Of a stretch of DNA of 64,000 nt, positions 12,575 to 24,881 are shown in pieces. The stretch is from positions 40,364,890 to 40,428,889 of the forward strand of contig JAVMKO010000003.1 in the NCBI GenBank assembly GCA_032164245.1. Reading direction: 5' to 3'. Made by a program: the position numbers and the translations under genes. The stretch comes from Sternotherus odoratus. Lineage: Eukaryota > Chordata > Testudines > Kinosternidae. The first letter of the stretch is position 1, and each line of letters opens with the position of its first letter. The notes below the pieces were generated by a model, which ran no database searches, had not been told where the DNA came from, and saw nothing but the letters and a program-made list of their open reading frames with translations.

Positions 12575-12899
12575 TAGCATAAGTGCCCGGCGTTGCTCGG
12601 GTCAGTCGGAGGTGGGGAGGGGGCAGACAGCTGACACCCCCTGACCAACCCCAACACCCACCCTTCACCCACCCTGACACCTTCCCAGCCCCCCCCCCGA
12701 CCAACCCCAACACCCCCCGGCTCACTTACCCCCCGACCAAACCCGACAACCCCACCTGACCCCCCAAAACAAACCCAACACCCCCACCTCACCCCCCGAC
12801 CAAACCCGACACCCCCACCTCACCCCCTGAGCAAACCCGACACCCCCACCTCACCCCCCGACCGAACAGTGTATTTAATAATCTGTGTGCTACTCAGTG

Positions 12900-13755
12900 C
12901 ACCGTGAGCCGGGGGGGGGGGGGGGTGTCGGGTTTGGTCGGGGGGTCAGGTGGGGGTGTTGGGTTTGCTTGGGGGGGGGGTCAGGTGGGGTTGTCGGGTT
13001 TGGTCGGGGGGTAAGTGAGCCGGGGGGTGTAGGGTTTGGTCTGGGGGAGTGGGAAGGTGTTGGGGTGGGTGAGGGGTGAGTGTTGCGGTTGGTCAGGGGG
13101 TGTTGCGGTTGGTGGGGGGTTGAGGTGGGGGTGTCAGGTTTGCTTGGGGGGATGAGGTAGGGGTGTCGGGTTCGGTCGGGGGGTGAGGTGGGGGTGTTGG
13201 GGTTGGTCAGGGGGTGTTGGGGTTGGTCAGGGGGTGAGGTGGGGGTGTTGGGTTTGCTTGGGGGGGTGAGGTGGGGGTGTCGGGTTTGGTCGGGGGGTAA
13301 GTGAGCCGGGGCGGTGTCGGGTTTGGTCTGGGGGGGTGGGAAGGTGTCGTGGTGGGTGAGGGGTGAGGTGTGGGTGTTGGGGTTGGTCAGGGGGTGTTGC
13401 GGTTGGTGGGGGGGGTGAGGTGGGGGTGTCGGGTTTGCTTGGGGGGGTGAGGTGGGAGTGTCGGGTTCGGTCGGGGGGTAAGTGAGCCGGGGGGTGTCAG
13501 GTTTGGTCTGGGGGTGTTGCGATTGGTGTGGGGGGGTGAGGTGGGGGTGTCAGGTTCGGTCGGGGGGTAAGTGAGCCAGGGGGTGTCGGGTTTGGTCTGG
13601 GGGTGGGGTGGGAAGGTGTTGGGGTGGGTGAGGGGTGAGGGGTGGGTGTTGGGGTTGGTCAGGGGGTGTTGCGGTTGGTGGGGGGGTGAGGTGGGGGTGT
13701 CGGGTTTGGTCGGGGGGTAAGTGAGCCGGGGGGGGGTGTCGGGTTTGGTCTGGGC
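12900..13755 (-). repeat. Inverted G-rich array inside copy 2
   Basis: The flanks (12640-12870 and 13755-13905) read CCCGACCAAACCCGACACCC on the plus strand. The stretch between reads the reverse complement, GGGTGTCGGGTTTGGTCGGG, in many imperfect copies. The left switch point is marked by about 40 bases of unrelated sequence near 12866-12908. The whole can fold back on itself. Confidence 0.85.
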
Positions 13756-14044
13756 ACCCACCCCAACACCTTCCCCCCCCCAGACCAACCCCGACACCCC
13801 CCCGGCTCACTTACCCCCCGACCAAACCCGACACCCCCACCTCACCCCCCCAAGCAAACCCAACACCCCCACCTCACCCCCCGACCGAACCCGACACCCC
13901 CACCTCACTTACCGTCCCACCAAACCCAACTCAGATCCGTCGCAGGGGGGGAGGGGGCCCAGAGCCGAGGGATTCTGGGGACCTTCGCAGGTGGGGGGGG
14001 GGCACAGAGCTGATGGAGTCCGGGGTTGAGGTGGGAGGGGCAGA

Positions 14045-14220
14045 GAACTGAGGGCTCTCCGGGGTTCCGTTGGGAGGGGGGAGGGGTAGAGAACTGAGGG
14101 ATCTCCGGGGTTCCGTTGGGAGGGGGGAGGGGCAGAGAACTGAGGGATCTCCGGGGTTCCGTTGGGAGGGGGGAGGGGCAGAGAACTGAGGGATCTCCGG
14201 GGTTCCATTGGAGGAGGGAG
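14045..14220 (+). repeat. Short 46-bp minisatellite in copy 2
   Basis: About four units of the same motif that fills copy 1, mostly of the AGAGAACTGAGGG variant. Confidence 0.9.
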
Positions 14221-14501
14221 GGGTGAGCTGAGCGAGTGAGGTGTCTGTTGGAGGGGGGGTATTATGACATCATCACCACCTAACCGCCCAGCCGATGTGA
14301 TTGGCCCTGAAAGTCTTTCACCCCTGGGGGGCGTCAGAGGTGAGATCCGAAAATTTTTCGACCCTTACCAGCATCTAGACCCCAAGACCCCTCACTGTAC
14401 CAAATTTCAAGTCTCTGGCTCAAACGGTGCGGGAGGAGTTCGCAGTCATACGTACATACATACACACATACATACACCACTTGACTTTTATATATATAGA
14501 T

Positions 14502-14989
14502 TTTAAAAGCTCCAAATAGAAGTTGCTTGTGTTGTACTGCTGAAGATAAATAGTAACGAACAGCACGCAACATAGATAAGCCACCTTAGAATAGATATAC
14601 TAAACACCCATTCAAATTGCACGGTAGTATATGTACAGAACAAACACACACTTGACATTTAGCTATTTCCCCACCAAAAACCAAGTATTTGTATTTTGTA
14701 TTGTATAAATACAAGTACAAGTATTTTGGTCCCTAAAGGCACAAGCCTGTCACCCAAAATTAATTATATGAGACAACAAAGGGTGTATGTTATCAAGTTC
14801 CTAAACACTAATTCAGTTTGTATACATAGCAACAGATACTGTTGTAAAAAACTCATAATGAGCAGGCCTTACAACAATATATTTTGAGCACTATTTATAC
14901 AAAAAACTATGCCAGTTACTGACTGTAACTCCCTGGTGGCTCTACCTGTTTGCATCTAGCAGCTAGTAAAGGATTTGAGTTTTACCCAA
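14502..14989. other. No gene seen
   Basis: AT-rich sequence without a recognisable repeat. Confidence 0.5.
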
Positions 14990-16815
14990 CTGAATCTTTC
15001 AGCTAGCAAGGGATGTGAAGGGTAATAAGAAGGGTTTCCACAGATAAGTTAGCAACAAGAAGGTGGTCAGGGAAATTGTGGGACCCTTACTAAATGGGGG
15101 AGACAACCCAGTGAGAGATGATGTGGAAAAAAAACTATGTACTCAATCTTGGTTTTTTGCCTCTGTCTTCACAGAAAAAGTCAGCTCCCAGACTACTGCA
15201 CTGGGCAGCACAGTATGGGAGGAGGTGAGCATCCCTCAGTGTGGAAAGAACAAGTTTCAGACTATTTAGAAAAACTGGACATGTACAAGTCCATGGGCCC
15301 AGATGCAATGCATCCAAAGGTCCTAAGGGAGTTAGCTGATGTGATTGCAGAGCCATTGGCAATTATCTCTGAAAACTCGTGGTGATTGGGGGAGGTTCCA
15401 GATGATTGGAAAAAGGCAAATATAGTGCCCATCTTTAAAAAAGAAAAGAAGAAGAAGAAGAAAGAGAATCTGGGGAACTATGGTTTCGCCAGCCTCACCT
15501 CAGTCCCTAAAAACTCATGTACTAGGTCCTCAGGGAATCCATTTTGAAGCACTTGGCAGACAGGACGGTGATCAGGAACAGTCAACATGGATTCACCAAG
15601 GGCAAGTCATGTCTGACCAACCTGATTTTCTTATATGATCAGATAACTGGCTCTGTGGAGATGGGGAAAGTGGTGGATGTGATATACCTTGACTTTAGCA
15701 AAGCTTTTGATACAGTCTCCCATAGTATTCTTGACAGCAAGTTAAAATGTATAGATTGAATGAATGACCATAAGGTGGGACAGAAAGCTAGCTAGATTGT
15801 TGGGCTTTATGGGTAGTGATCAATGATCAACAGCCAGTATCCAGCCGAGTGCCCCAGGGATCTGTCCTGGAGCTAGTTTTGTTGAACACCTTTGTTAATG
15901 ATCTGGATGATGGGATGGAGAGCTTGGGGGAGAAGTAGATACACTGGAGGGTAGGGATAGGGTTCAGAGTGACCTAGACAAATTGGAGGACTGGGCTAAA
16001 AGAAATCTGATGGGGTTCAACAAGGACAAGTGCAGAGTCCTGCACTTAGGATGGAAGAATCCCATGCACTGCTACTGACTGGGGACTGACTGACTAAGCG
16101 TCAGTTCTGCAGAAAAGGACCTGGGGATTACAGTGGATGAGAAGATGGATATGAGTCAACAGTGTGCCTTTATTGCCAAGAAGGCTAATGGGATACTGGG
16201 TTGCATTAGTAGGCGCATTGCAAGCAGATGGAGGGAAGTGATTATTCTCCTCTGTTCAGCATTGGTGAATCTACATCTGGAGTATTGTATCATTTTGGGG
16301 GCCCCCACAACAGAAAGGATGTGGACAAATTGGGGAGAGTCCAGTGGTGGCAACAAAAATGTCTAGGGGTCTAGGTCACATGATTTATGAGGAAAGGCTG
16401 AGGGAACTGGGCTTATTTAATCTGCAGAAGAGAAGCATGAGGGGGGATTTGGTAAAAGCCTTCAACTTCCTGAAGGAGAGTTGTGAAGAGGATGGAGATA
16501 AGTTATTTCAGTGGTGGCAGATGACCGAACAAGGAACAATGGTCTCAAGTTCCAATGGGGAGGTCTAGGTTGGATATTAGGGAAAAAACTCTCACTAGCA
16601 GGGTGGTGAAGCACTGGAATGGGTCACCTAGGGAAGTGGTGGAATCTCCATCCTTAGACATTTTTAAGGCCCAGCTTGACAAAGCCCTGGCTGGGATGAT
16701 TTAGTTGGGGTTGGTCCTGCTTTGAACTGGAGTGGGGGGGGGGGTGAGAAGGGCGTTGGACTAGATGACCTCCTGAGGTCTTTTCCAAATCTAATCTTCT
16801 ATAATTCTATGATCT
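14990..16815 (+). mobile_element. CR1 LINE, 5'-truncated, decayed ORF2 and 3' UTR
   Basis: CR1 is a non-LTR retrotransposon whose ORF2 encodes endonuclease and reverse transcriptase. This copy starts after the endonuclease. Recognisable CR1 blocks in order are: [20 protein letters not shown] with [12 protein letters not shown] (about 15265-15360); SQHGFTKGKSCLTNL and VIYLDFSKAFDTVSHSIL (15580-15735); [20 protein letters not shown] (16136-16195); and RGLGHMIYEERLRELGLFN (16355-16420). Frameshifts and stops separate the blocks, so no active enzyme is made. The 3' end carries the family's ATTCTATGAT motif near 16802. Average divergence looks moderate. Confidence 0.9.
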
Positions 16816-17981
16816 ACACATGCTTCTTTGCAGGCTTCAGATCCATTCCAAATGGTCACTGCCTCTATGGGATACTTCAAAGCAAAAGGTATCATGTGCT
16901 AACCCGTCTTTTCCTGTTTCTGCAGTCATGGATATAATGCAAAATTTGAGCTAAAATTTTCAAAGTACCTAAATTTCTTAGGTTTCTAAATTCCCATTTT
17001 CAAAAATGACTTAGGCATCCAAGTATTAATTAGAACTGGGACTCCAACTTTCCCTACATCCCAGGTGAATGTCTGAGCTACCGAGCTATAGAGTCAATCT
17101 CTTTGGAACCTGTGAATATTTAATTATTTTTACTAAATGGAAGAGCTTTAACAGGACAGATTAAGAGCCTAATAGCCTGTAGATTTGGGTACTTGCATAA
17201 GATGTAGATTACCTGGTTTCAAGTTCCTGCTCAAAATCAGAGAATGGGGATTTGATAACAGATTTCCCATATCCCAAGTGATTTTCTTAAGAAAAGAAAG
17301 AAGGATGGCCATGCACTGTTCAGATTTCACAGGAATCTAAACTGTGCTCATGTTTTTGCTGAAAGTATATGCCTATTTCATCTGCAACTAAATGAATATT
17401 TTTTTCTGTTTGTCTCAGAATTATCCTGTTTCACTTGTAGTAACTAAAAGTTAACCAAAAAACCCTTCTCTGATCATAAAACTCATACATCCATCATCCC
17501 ACTGCCCTTACATGGTGAGCCAGGCAATTATTTTTTATACTATATATAAAATAAATGCTGTATGAACATGAGAAGTATTTCATGAAGCATATCCAAGACA
17601 TTTGAACTCTATTTTAGTAGACAAAGATTGTTCAGACAGTAAAACTTAGAAAGAATCAATGATTAACACTGCAATCAAGGAACAGACCTACAGGGAAAGT
17701 GATCATCATCATACTTTTTATCTAATTACATATTCCTCTTAATAAGTTATAATATGCAATTGAAGAAAACGTAATATTAATGGTTTAATTTACATTTTAC
17801 ATTTTATTTAATATCACACTCAGATAGATAGATTTTTTCCCCTATCTTATTTGTTTTATAATAAATGGTGCATGTTCAAAATATGACATCACATTAACTG
17901 ATCTGTGGCAATTGAGATGATGCTGTTCCATTATTTATGTTCTTTATTTTCACTTTCATTTCAAATCATTGACTATATTTC
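16816..17981. other. No gene seen
   Basis: AT-rich sequence with no recognised element. Confidence 0.5.
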
Positions 17982-18165
17982 ATGAGTTCCAGTTCAGTGG
18001 AGCAAAACTATGTTACAATTAAATGGCAAAAAATCTTTGTTAATGCAGAGATAAGGTTGCCCAGAGATATCTTATGCCCTTCTGGAATGTCAAGCTCAGC
18101 AAAACTCAAACTTCAGAAAATCAGGAAACACAGAGTTAAGGCCCAAAGATCTGCATGCACTGAAG
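17982..18165 (+). repeat. Unclassified repeat, plus copy of an inverted pair
   Basis: The stretch around AATTAAATGGCAAAAAATCT and ACTCAAACTTCAGAAAATCA aligns with the reverse complement of 18660-18860. The two copies translate to related residues (IKWQK ... RLP ... M-SSA-LKL-K-RK), which reflects the shared DNA and is not proof of coding. Confidence 0.6.
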
Positions 18166-18278
18166 CTGCCTGCATTGTATTAGGTGTAACTGTATTGAAT
18201 AGCAGAGGAATAAATTGGAGCATCATGGAAGAACTGTGATTGTTATATAAGGAGATACGGGTCTAAGTCATCCTATGT

Positions 18279-18314
18279 GTATTATCAAAGGAAACCTGTT
18301 TCCTTTGATAATAC
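18279..18314. repeat. 16-bp perfect inverted repeat with 4-base loop
   Basis: GTATTATCAAAGGAAA and its exact reverse complement are separated by CCTG. It could form a small hairpin; no promoter or gene is next to it. Confidence 0.85.
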
Positions 18315-18659
18315 CTTGAGTTTCAGTCCATATGATTTCAGTACAGAATTGTGTCAGCAGGAAGGCAGAGGGGTATTCATGCCATGGGTATTGTCAGTAA
18401 TGAGGTGGGATATGAAAGCAGTCTGTGGATTTAGTGATGTGTAGGGGAAAGTATATGTTTAGGTGGCATCCTGTGTACAACTGTGAAGGGTATCATTCTA
18501 AAATAATATAAAGTGGTTGTTAAATTTTACAAGTGCGGTATCTTGTTGGGGGAGTAGGCTCAATGTTTGGGGATAGGCCAAGTACAAGTAGTGTCCATTC
18601 ATTACAGTGAAACAGCAGTGTGCAAATAAATACCTGTACTATGGGTGTTGTGGGGCATC

Positions 18660-18860
18660 ACTCAAAGAAGGCAAAGTTAGGGATGTATATTTTTAACGGT
18701 GTATTTCCTAGTTTTCAGAAGTTTGAGTTGGGCTGAACTCAACATCCTGGGAGGCCAAAAGCTATAAACAGGCAACCTGGACTCTGTTAATGATTTTTTC
18801 TGCCATTTAATTTCTCCAATTTTTAAATAAGAGGAGAATTGCTGGTAGTTAGTGGTCATT
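18660..18860 (-). repeat. Unclassified repeat, minus copy of an inverted pair
   Basis: Reverse-complement relative of 17982-18165, about 500 bp away. The pair may be the two ends of one old element or two independent insertions. Confidence 0.6.
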
Positions 18861-18919
18861 TAGGCAGTTGTTCTCATCCAGGTTTGCAGTTGATATGATA
18901 CTTTGGCTAGGTAATAATC

Positions 18920-19085
18920 AGAAGTTCCAGCTTTTATACAGTGCTTTTCATTAGCACATCTCAATGAGCTTTACATCATTATGTCCATTTTACAGATGAG
19001 AAACTAAGTGATGTCACTGGCACAAGGTTACCCCACAGGTAATGGCAGAGCTAGGAATAATCGCAGTTCAGTGGTCTCTCTATGT
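18920..19085 (+). mobile_element. MIR SINE fragment
   Basis: Contains the MIR core-type order: CATTTTACAGATGAGAAACT, a 'CACAAGGTTACCCCACAGGT' segment and a GGCAGAGCTAGGA segment. MIRs are ancient tRNA-derived SINEs mobilised by L2. Confidence 0.75.
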
Positions 19086-19127
19086 TACATAGTTGCTACA
19101 TGATTCGTCAGTTCTCCTCCCTCTTCA

Positions 19128-20395
19128 TAGAATCATAGAAGATTAGGGTTGAAAGATCTCAAGAGGTCATCTAATCCAGTGATTCCCAAACATTAACAGC
19201 CTGCGAACCCCTTTCACAAAAATGTCAAGTCTCACGAACACCTCCTAAAAATGAATATTTCCAGGGACTGTCTCCTTTACCCGAGCATAAATTATAAAAA
19301 CAGTGATCTTGGAAATATACTATTTGTTTTTGACATGTTTATTGCACACTATTTATGATTATTATTTATCATTAAAGCATTTTGATTACATTATGAAAAC
19401 AGCAACACACTTTCAAGATTTCAGTTACATAGCTTGAATCACTTTGAATAAGCTTGCTATAAGACAAGGCTCCCATATTTCATCAAGGAGTATCAGATGT
19501 GAAACAGCATGAAGGTATTTAAGAAGCCAACTCAAAGGGTTCCCCCTACAGAAGCCTTCGGGTCTTGAGCGGTCCATGCAAACAATGCACGTTACAACAA
19601 AGCTTAAACTTTGTCTTCATAATAATTTTACAAACAATACTAGGTTGCCTATTTAATTTTAAAAACAGAAAAAAAATAGTTGCCCCCTTTCCATTTTTTA
19701 TAAGGAATCTTGAAGTTTAAATCACTTCAGTGTGATAGATATGCTTGCTTTGATCTGCTTAGCTCTTGGAAGTCCAGGGGCTCTGGGCTGCTGGCCCTGG
19801 GCTGCCCGGGCTAAGAACATTAGGGAATTTTTCCCCCAAGAATCCCCTGTAATATTTCACAAACGTCCATGGGGTTACAAACCCCAGTTTGGGGACCACT
19901 GATCTAGTCCATCCCCCCTTCAAAGCAGGACCAAGCCCAACTAAATCATTCCAGCCTCAAGCTGGGCATTAAAAGCCTCTAAGGAAGGAGATTCCACCAC
20001 CTCCCTAGGTAACGCATTCAAGTGCTTTACCATCCTCCTAGTGAAATAGTGTTTCATAATATCCAACCTAGACTTCTCCCACTGCAACTTGAGACCAGTG
20101 CTTCTTGTACTGTCATCTAGTATCACCGAGAACAGCCAAGCTCCATCCTCTTTGGAACCCCCCTTCAGGTAGTTAAAGGCACCTATCAAATCCCCCCACA
20201 CTCTTTTCTGCAGACTAAGTGAGCCAGTTCCTTCAGCCTCTCCTCAGAAGTCATGTGCCTCAGCCCACTGATTATTTTCATTGACCTCTGCTTGACTCTC
20301 CAATTTGTCCCCATCCTTTCAGTAGTGGGAGGAGCCAAAAGTGGACATAATACTCCAGATGTGGCTCTCCAGTGCTTTCCTGTTTGTTTTGTCAT
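19128..20395 (-). mobile_element. CR1 LINE 3' part, minus strand, split by an hAT insertion
   Basis: Read on the minus strand, the piece 20395-19910 encodes degenerate CR1 ORF2 C-terminus: [50 protein letters not shown] and AFNAQLEAG. It runs into the CR1 3' UTR (GGTTGGACTAG-type text) and ends with the ATTCTATG motif at 19128-19140. The 3' UTR is interrupted by the hAT element at 19177-19901. Joined, the interrupted CR1 text reads normally. Confidence 0.9.
19177..19901. mobile_element. Non-autonomous hAT (Charlie-type) element, 725 bp
   Basis: Imperfect terminal inverted repeats start CAGTGATTCCCAAAC on the left and CAGTGGTCCCCAAAC on the right. An 8-bp target duplication flanks it (ATCTAATC at 19169-19176 and ATCTAGTC at 19902-19909, one mismatch), the size typical of hAT transposases. 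No transposase frame is present. It inserted into the older CR1 3' UTR. Confidence 0.9.
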
Positions 20396-20984
20396 GAGTG
20401 CATGAGGATAATTGTCATGCTTTAAAATGTTCGCCGCATGTAGTTGCTAACAGCGTAGGTAAGAGGAATCTTGTGCATAGTTTATATCCCAAAACCTTGA
20501 CTTTTTTATTACATAATTGTTATAGCAACATAAAGATATAAGAAGACTGGTGAGTCTCTCTTCTTCTCCATCCTCAGCTTCACCATTCCCTACAACATAT
20601 AGTTTAGCCCAGACAACATTTCCAGTTCTCCCTTCTTTTCCACCCTATTAAGTCATTACATGGCACTGTAGAAGCCATTTACCTTGGACCCCTCATTCCC
20701 ACCTACCCACTATAATCTGGGACTTCTTCCCCTGCTTCAGCCAGGCTTCTCCAGCCATGCCCTAGGTCCACCAAATCCACCCCACTTCCCAAACTCCTCC
20801 TCTCTACACACAAAGACACCTGGGGTGATATATCTTAACTATTCATGTTCTGGATTTTAGCTGCTTCAATCTGTGTTACCTTAATTTTCCTACTCATCTC
20901 AAATGAAGGGGCAAGGAAAGGAGCTCATATGTTCCAAGAAGAGCAGGATCTCCCAGAACACACAGAAGGCAGGGATAGATGATG
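20396..20984. other. No gene seen
   Basis: CT-rich patches but no recognised element. Confidence 0.4.
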
Positions 20985-21145
20985 GGATGGATTACATCCT
21001 CAGCAAGTTTGTGGATGACACTAAGCTGGGGGGAGAGGTAGATACACTGGAAGGTAGGGATAGGGTCCAGAGTGACAGACTAATTGGAGGATTGGGCCAA
21101 AAGAAATTTGATGAGGTTCAACAAGGAATTTGGGGTGCATAAGGA
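20985..21145 (+). mobile_element. Short CR1 ORF2 fragment around the reverse transcriptase active site
   Basis: Encodes [20 protein letters not shown], the CR1 version of the F(A/V)DD catalytic motif of reverse transcriptases, followed by a broken relative of the RDLDKLEKWAxxNLMRFNK segment. Both ends are truncated. Confidence 0.85.
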
Positions 21146-22319
21146 ACATAAGCTCATATTCTTGGTAAGAATGGAATCTACAACTAAGATGGTTTTGAAC
21201 TCCTGGTCAAATACTCATCTTGCTGACGTCAATAGGAGTTTGGTCACTGAGGTCAATGGGATTAGGGATCCATCCCTAAGTGACTACATATCTCATTTCT
21301 CTCAGGCTGATTAAACAGAACACTGCGGTCAGGGAAACACAATAGTAGAGTTGCATACATTTGACTAAATTCCACACATTACGAAACCCTGGGTTTTGTC
21401 TGACTAATGACTTCACATTTTGGCTCGCATAAGGCCTAACAAAGGAATTAAGCAAATACAACATACATTTGTGTATAAATATTTCAGCTACTTCATATTC
21501 TGTTGAGTGTTTTCAGAATCCAAAATTTGTCTACTTTCCATGTTATGGTAAGAGACAAGTATTTAATAGCCCCTTGCGCAACACACACACACACACACAC
21601 ACACAATTTCAGTGTAGTTTTCCTTTAAAAAGTAGTTTTGCTTAAAAAACAAACAAACATCCTGAGCTAAATTTGGACTTCCTTGCATTTGATCCCACAT
21701 ATGCTCAAAATAATGCTGTAAAAGCAGGATTACTTTATACACAGATTGTGATCAGTTCAGTAGTCCCTGCTCAATCATTATTGGGAAAGTCTAATACAAT
21801 CAGGGATATGTGCTAAAACATGCCTGTTCCATGCCCTGTAATGTTCTTCAGCCATTCTGGTCTCAACTTATTCCAGTTTTACACTGGTGCAACTCCACTG
21901 GCTTCTATGATGTTCCTTCTGATTACGAGTGTAAAGCAGGTCAGAATTACCCCAGATGAGCCAAAAGCATGACAGAACACTTTTATCCCATGCTTCTTCT
22001 TTTATCCAAGGCATGTGGATGAACCAAAGGCAAAAATTTGTTTCCCCCAAACTAGCAATGTTACAGTTCTAAAAATGACAATATTTAACTGCCCCATCCC
22101 CCTTTCTAATAGTTGGGGTTCCCCTCTTTCATAAAATGAATTCTAAAGTTCTGTGTGCAACTTTCCATTTGTGACTACACCAATACAGAATGGCAGTGCT
22201 AGCTTCATTGGTATATGTTGGCCAGAAACAAACATAATTCCCCTCACACTTTCCAGTATTTCTAATTTTTAAAATATATTCAATTTTCTATGCTTTTCGC
22301 TCTCTGTTCACTCTCTATT
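21146..22319. other. No gene seen; AC microsatellite at 21582-21605
   Basis: Apart from about 12 AC repeats, nothing recognisable. Confidence 0.5.
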
Positions 22320-22431
22320 CATCCAGATCCATGCTGCAACATTGAAAATCTCAGCCTTGATGACTACTAGCAACAGTTTTCTAGTAGTCATCAAGGCTGA
22401 GATTTTCAATGTTGCAGCATGGATCTGGATG
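22320..22431. repeat. Perfect 51-bp inverted repeat with 10-base loop
   Basis: The left arm 22320-22370 and the right arm 22381-22431 are exact reverse complements over 51 bases, separated by CAACAGTTTT. The arms are of mixed composition, not low complexity. No terminal motifs or target duplication of a known element family are visible. Confidence 0.95.
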
Positions 22432-24881
22432 TCCAAATCCCATTATAATTAATAGGGTGTGCAAATTCCATAGAGAGCTTTAAAAAAATGAGCCTAAAAA
22501 TATACATGAATTTCCCATAGGCAGTGCACGGCAGCTACTAAGTAATTTTAGTCATTCATTTATAAAAAAATATAATGCTGTTTTAAATGTACTGTTATTG
22601 TTTGCCTTTAAAAAAAAACAAAGGAAAAAAAACCAGAGTGCTTTAAACCATGCTTTAAACCTACGTTCTTTCTTTTTCTGACTGTTTTCTCTTTCCAGTG
22701 ATAGGCTGTCTTGTAACAGCAATAAGAAAAGCCTATTTAAAAACTGAATTTTAAAATCTGTTATATTCTTAAAGTGTCAAGGCCAAATAGTGCTCTCATA
22801 TCTGAACACATAATTCCCACTGTTTTCAATGAGAATTACATGCAAATACCTGAGGGCAGAATTTGACCTTGAATGTTATTTGAGTTTGTTGCCTGCCTGT
22901 AATTAACCCTTGGAGTATTTCTTCTGGTTCTAGTTGATGTCTAGGATTATTTACTAACAGGATTGCTTAGCATGTACTGCTTATACTGTGGCCAGTGACA
23001 CTGAACGAAGATAGAGAAATGGTAGAGAACTATGCTGCAGTAGAAAAACTTTTGTTTGGCAACTTCACAGCTGAAAAGAGTCCAAAAACACATAATCCAA
23101 TTTAATGGTACATATGTTGATGGCTCTGATATCTTAAGTGAACGGACACTAAAATATGAATGTCAATAAAGCTTTGCAGCATTTGCAAGCAGTTTTTGTG
23201 TGGGCCTTGCAGTTTCAACAAATTAAAGGAATTTGTTTTGGTGTCAGCTCCTGTGACAGCTTAGTCAAATGCCAAAGCAAGTGTTGAAAGTCATCTAAAA
23301 TTCAGAGATCATGGAAGACTAATAAGCAAAAAAGGATCACTTATGAATGCATGCAATGGGAAAATAAAGACTGCAATTTAGTCACTTGTTCAGTGATAGA
23401 CACAAAGTGACATCAAGTGTGATCCAAGACAGGGAATAAAAATTACTGTGTTCTCTGAAATGAAAAATATTACATTGCAGGGGTAATTAATAACATAAAA
23501 GATATCACTGTTCTTTGATACATGACGCATACTGCAGAGGTGGACCTGGGGGATGATGAACCTGAATAGCAGATGCGCATCAAACTAATTAGCCAATGCA
23601 TAAAGATATAACTTTTTTTAAAAAATTGCATCAGCTCTGCACAATAGCAAAGAAATGCAGGATGAAATATGTGAATATTTCCTTGAAATTCATTAAAATA
23701 TTCTGGATACATTAAGTAAAGACTTTGAAGAAATCATCTTTAAAGTATTCTTAAGGATTAGGATACCAAGAAAGAATATATGAACTATATGAAGAGGATG
23801 ACATTTGTATTTTTTCCTAGGCTGAAAGATCATGCTAGTTTCCTGTGAAACAATAGATAGATATAATTTTGATGCTCACATATAAGGCTTCTTTTATATG
23901 ACAATGTTAAATAACACTATGGGATTTCTTCAATTCCAGTATCCCACGTTGGCTAGAAAATCAACTAACCCATTCCTGACTAGTTTTATTAACCTATGAA
24001 ACTAACAGCAACAATGAAGTGTCAGTTTTTCATATACACATTCTTAAATTCTTATACTCCTATGTGTATTTGTTTTTAACTCTTCTGTAGTCTGTGTACC
24101 TATTAACATATTATAGAAGACCGGAAAAATAATTTGAGAAAAAGTACATCTGGAAAACCTTTACCAAACAGCACAATATTAACATATTCAACATTTAGAG
24201 AGGTGAATCCTATAGCACATAATGCATGTATTGATGATGAGCCAGAAGGAAAAAGTTTACCCTTTCTAGCTGCTGGTAACACAAAATGGATGAATCAGAC
24301 GGTCTCCTCTTAGAGACTAGAACAGAAACTAATGCAGTAGTTGTCACAAAATTACTTCGACAATAACACAAAATGATTTTGCATTCAATCACACAATAAC
24401 ATTGCATTGCCTGTTTAGTGAGTAAGGGGTTTATTTTTTGCTTTATTTTTTTCACCAGATCCTTTATTTATATTAATAACCGGTCAATGTGGACTTAATG
24501 CAGAGAGCAGATAATTAAATACAACTGTAGTATTCCAGCTTAACCAATTTTTATTCAAAGTGTACACTAAAATAGTATCAGCAATCAAATATAGGTATAA
24601 CCTATATGAGTGACCAACAGAAGTGCCCTCCTTGGTAACCATTTTAATGTCAGTTTATTAATGTGTATGTGTGCACCTGATAGAGAATATGAACCCAAAT
24701 GTAACTGATGCAGTGATGTCTGAGTGAGTTTGCAAAAACACCAAAACTATACATATTAGAGATGCAAACTGCCCTAGTTCATTGTCATTAATTGTAATAT
24801 TTTGTGTCTGAGCTAAGAAAGAAGAGGGAGGATCATCTTTTGAAGTTTTATATAATCTACTGTGACATCTCTTTTTGACAC
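22432..24881. other. No gene seen
   Basis: About 2.4 kb of AT-rich sequence. Short open frames have no motif and look accidental. Confidence 0.5.

Larger units (their letters stand above)
12575..14501 (+). mobile_element. Unclassified repeat element, copy 2, with inverted internal array
   Basis: Same left and right ends as copy 1 (6411-9713). The middle differs. The 46-bp minisatellite is present in only about four or five units, while a different C-rich motif of the left arm is expanded and partly inverted. Comparing the copies shows that both minisatellites grew after the element family arose. Confidence 0.75.

Noticed and set aside
12574..14208. Frames with PPDQTRHPHLT-type repeats
   Set aside because: C-rich tandem array of the unclassified element, not a gene.
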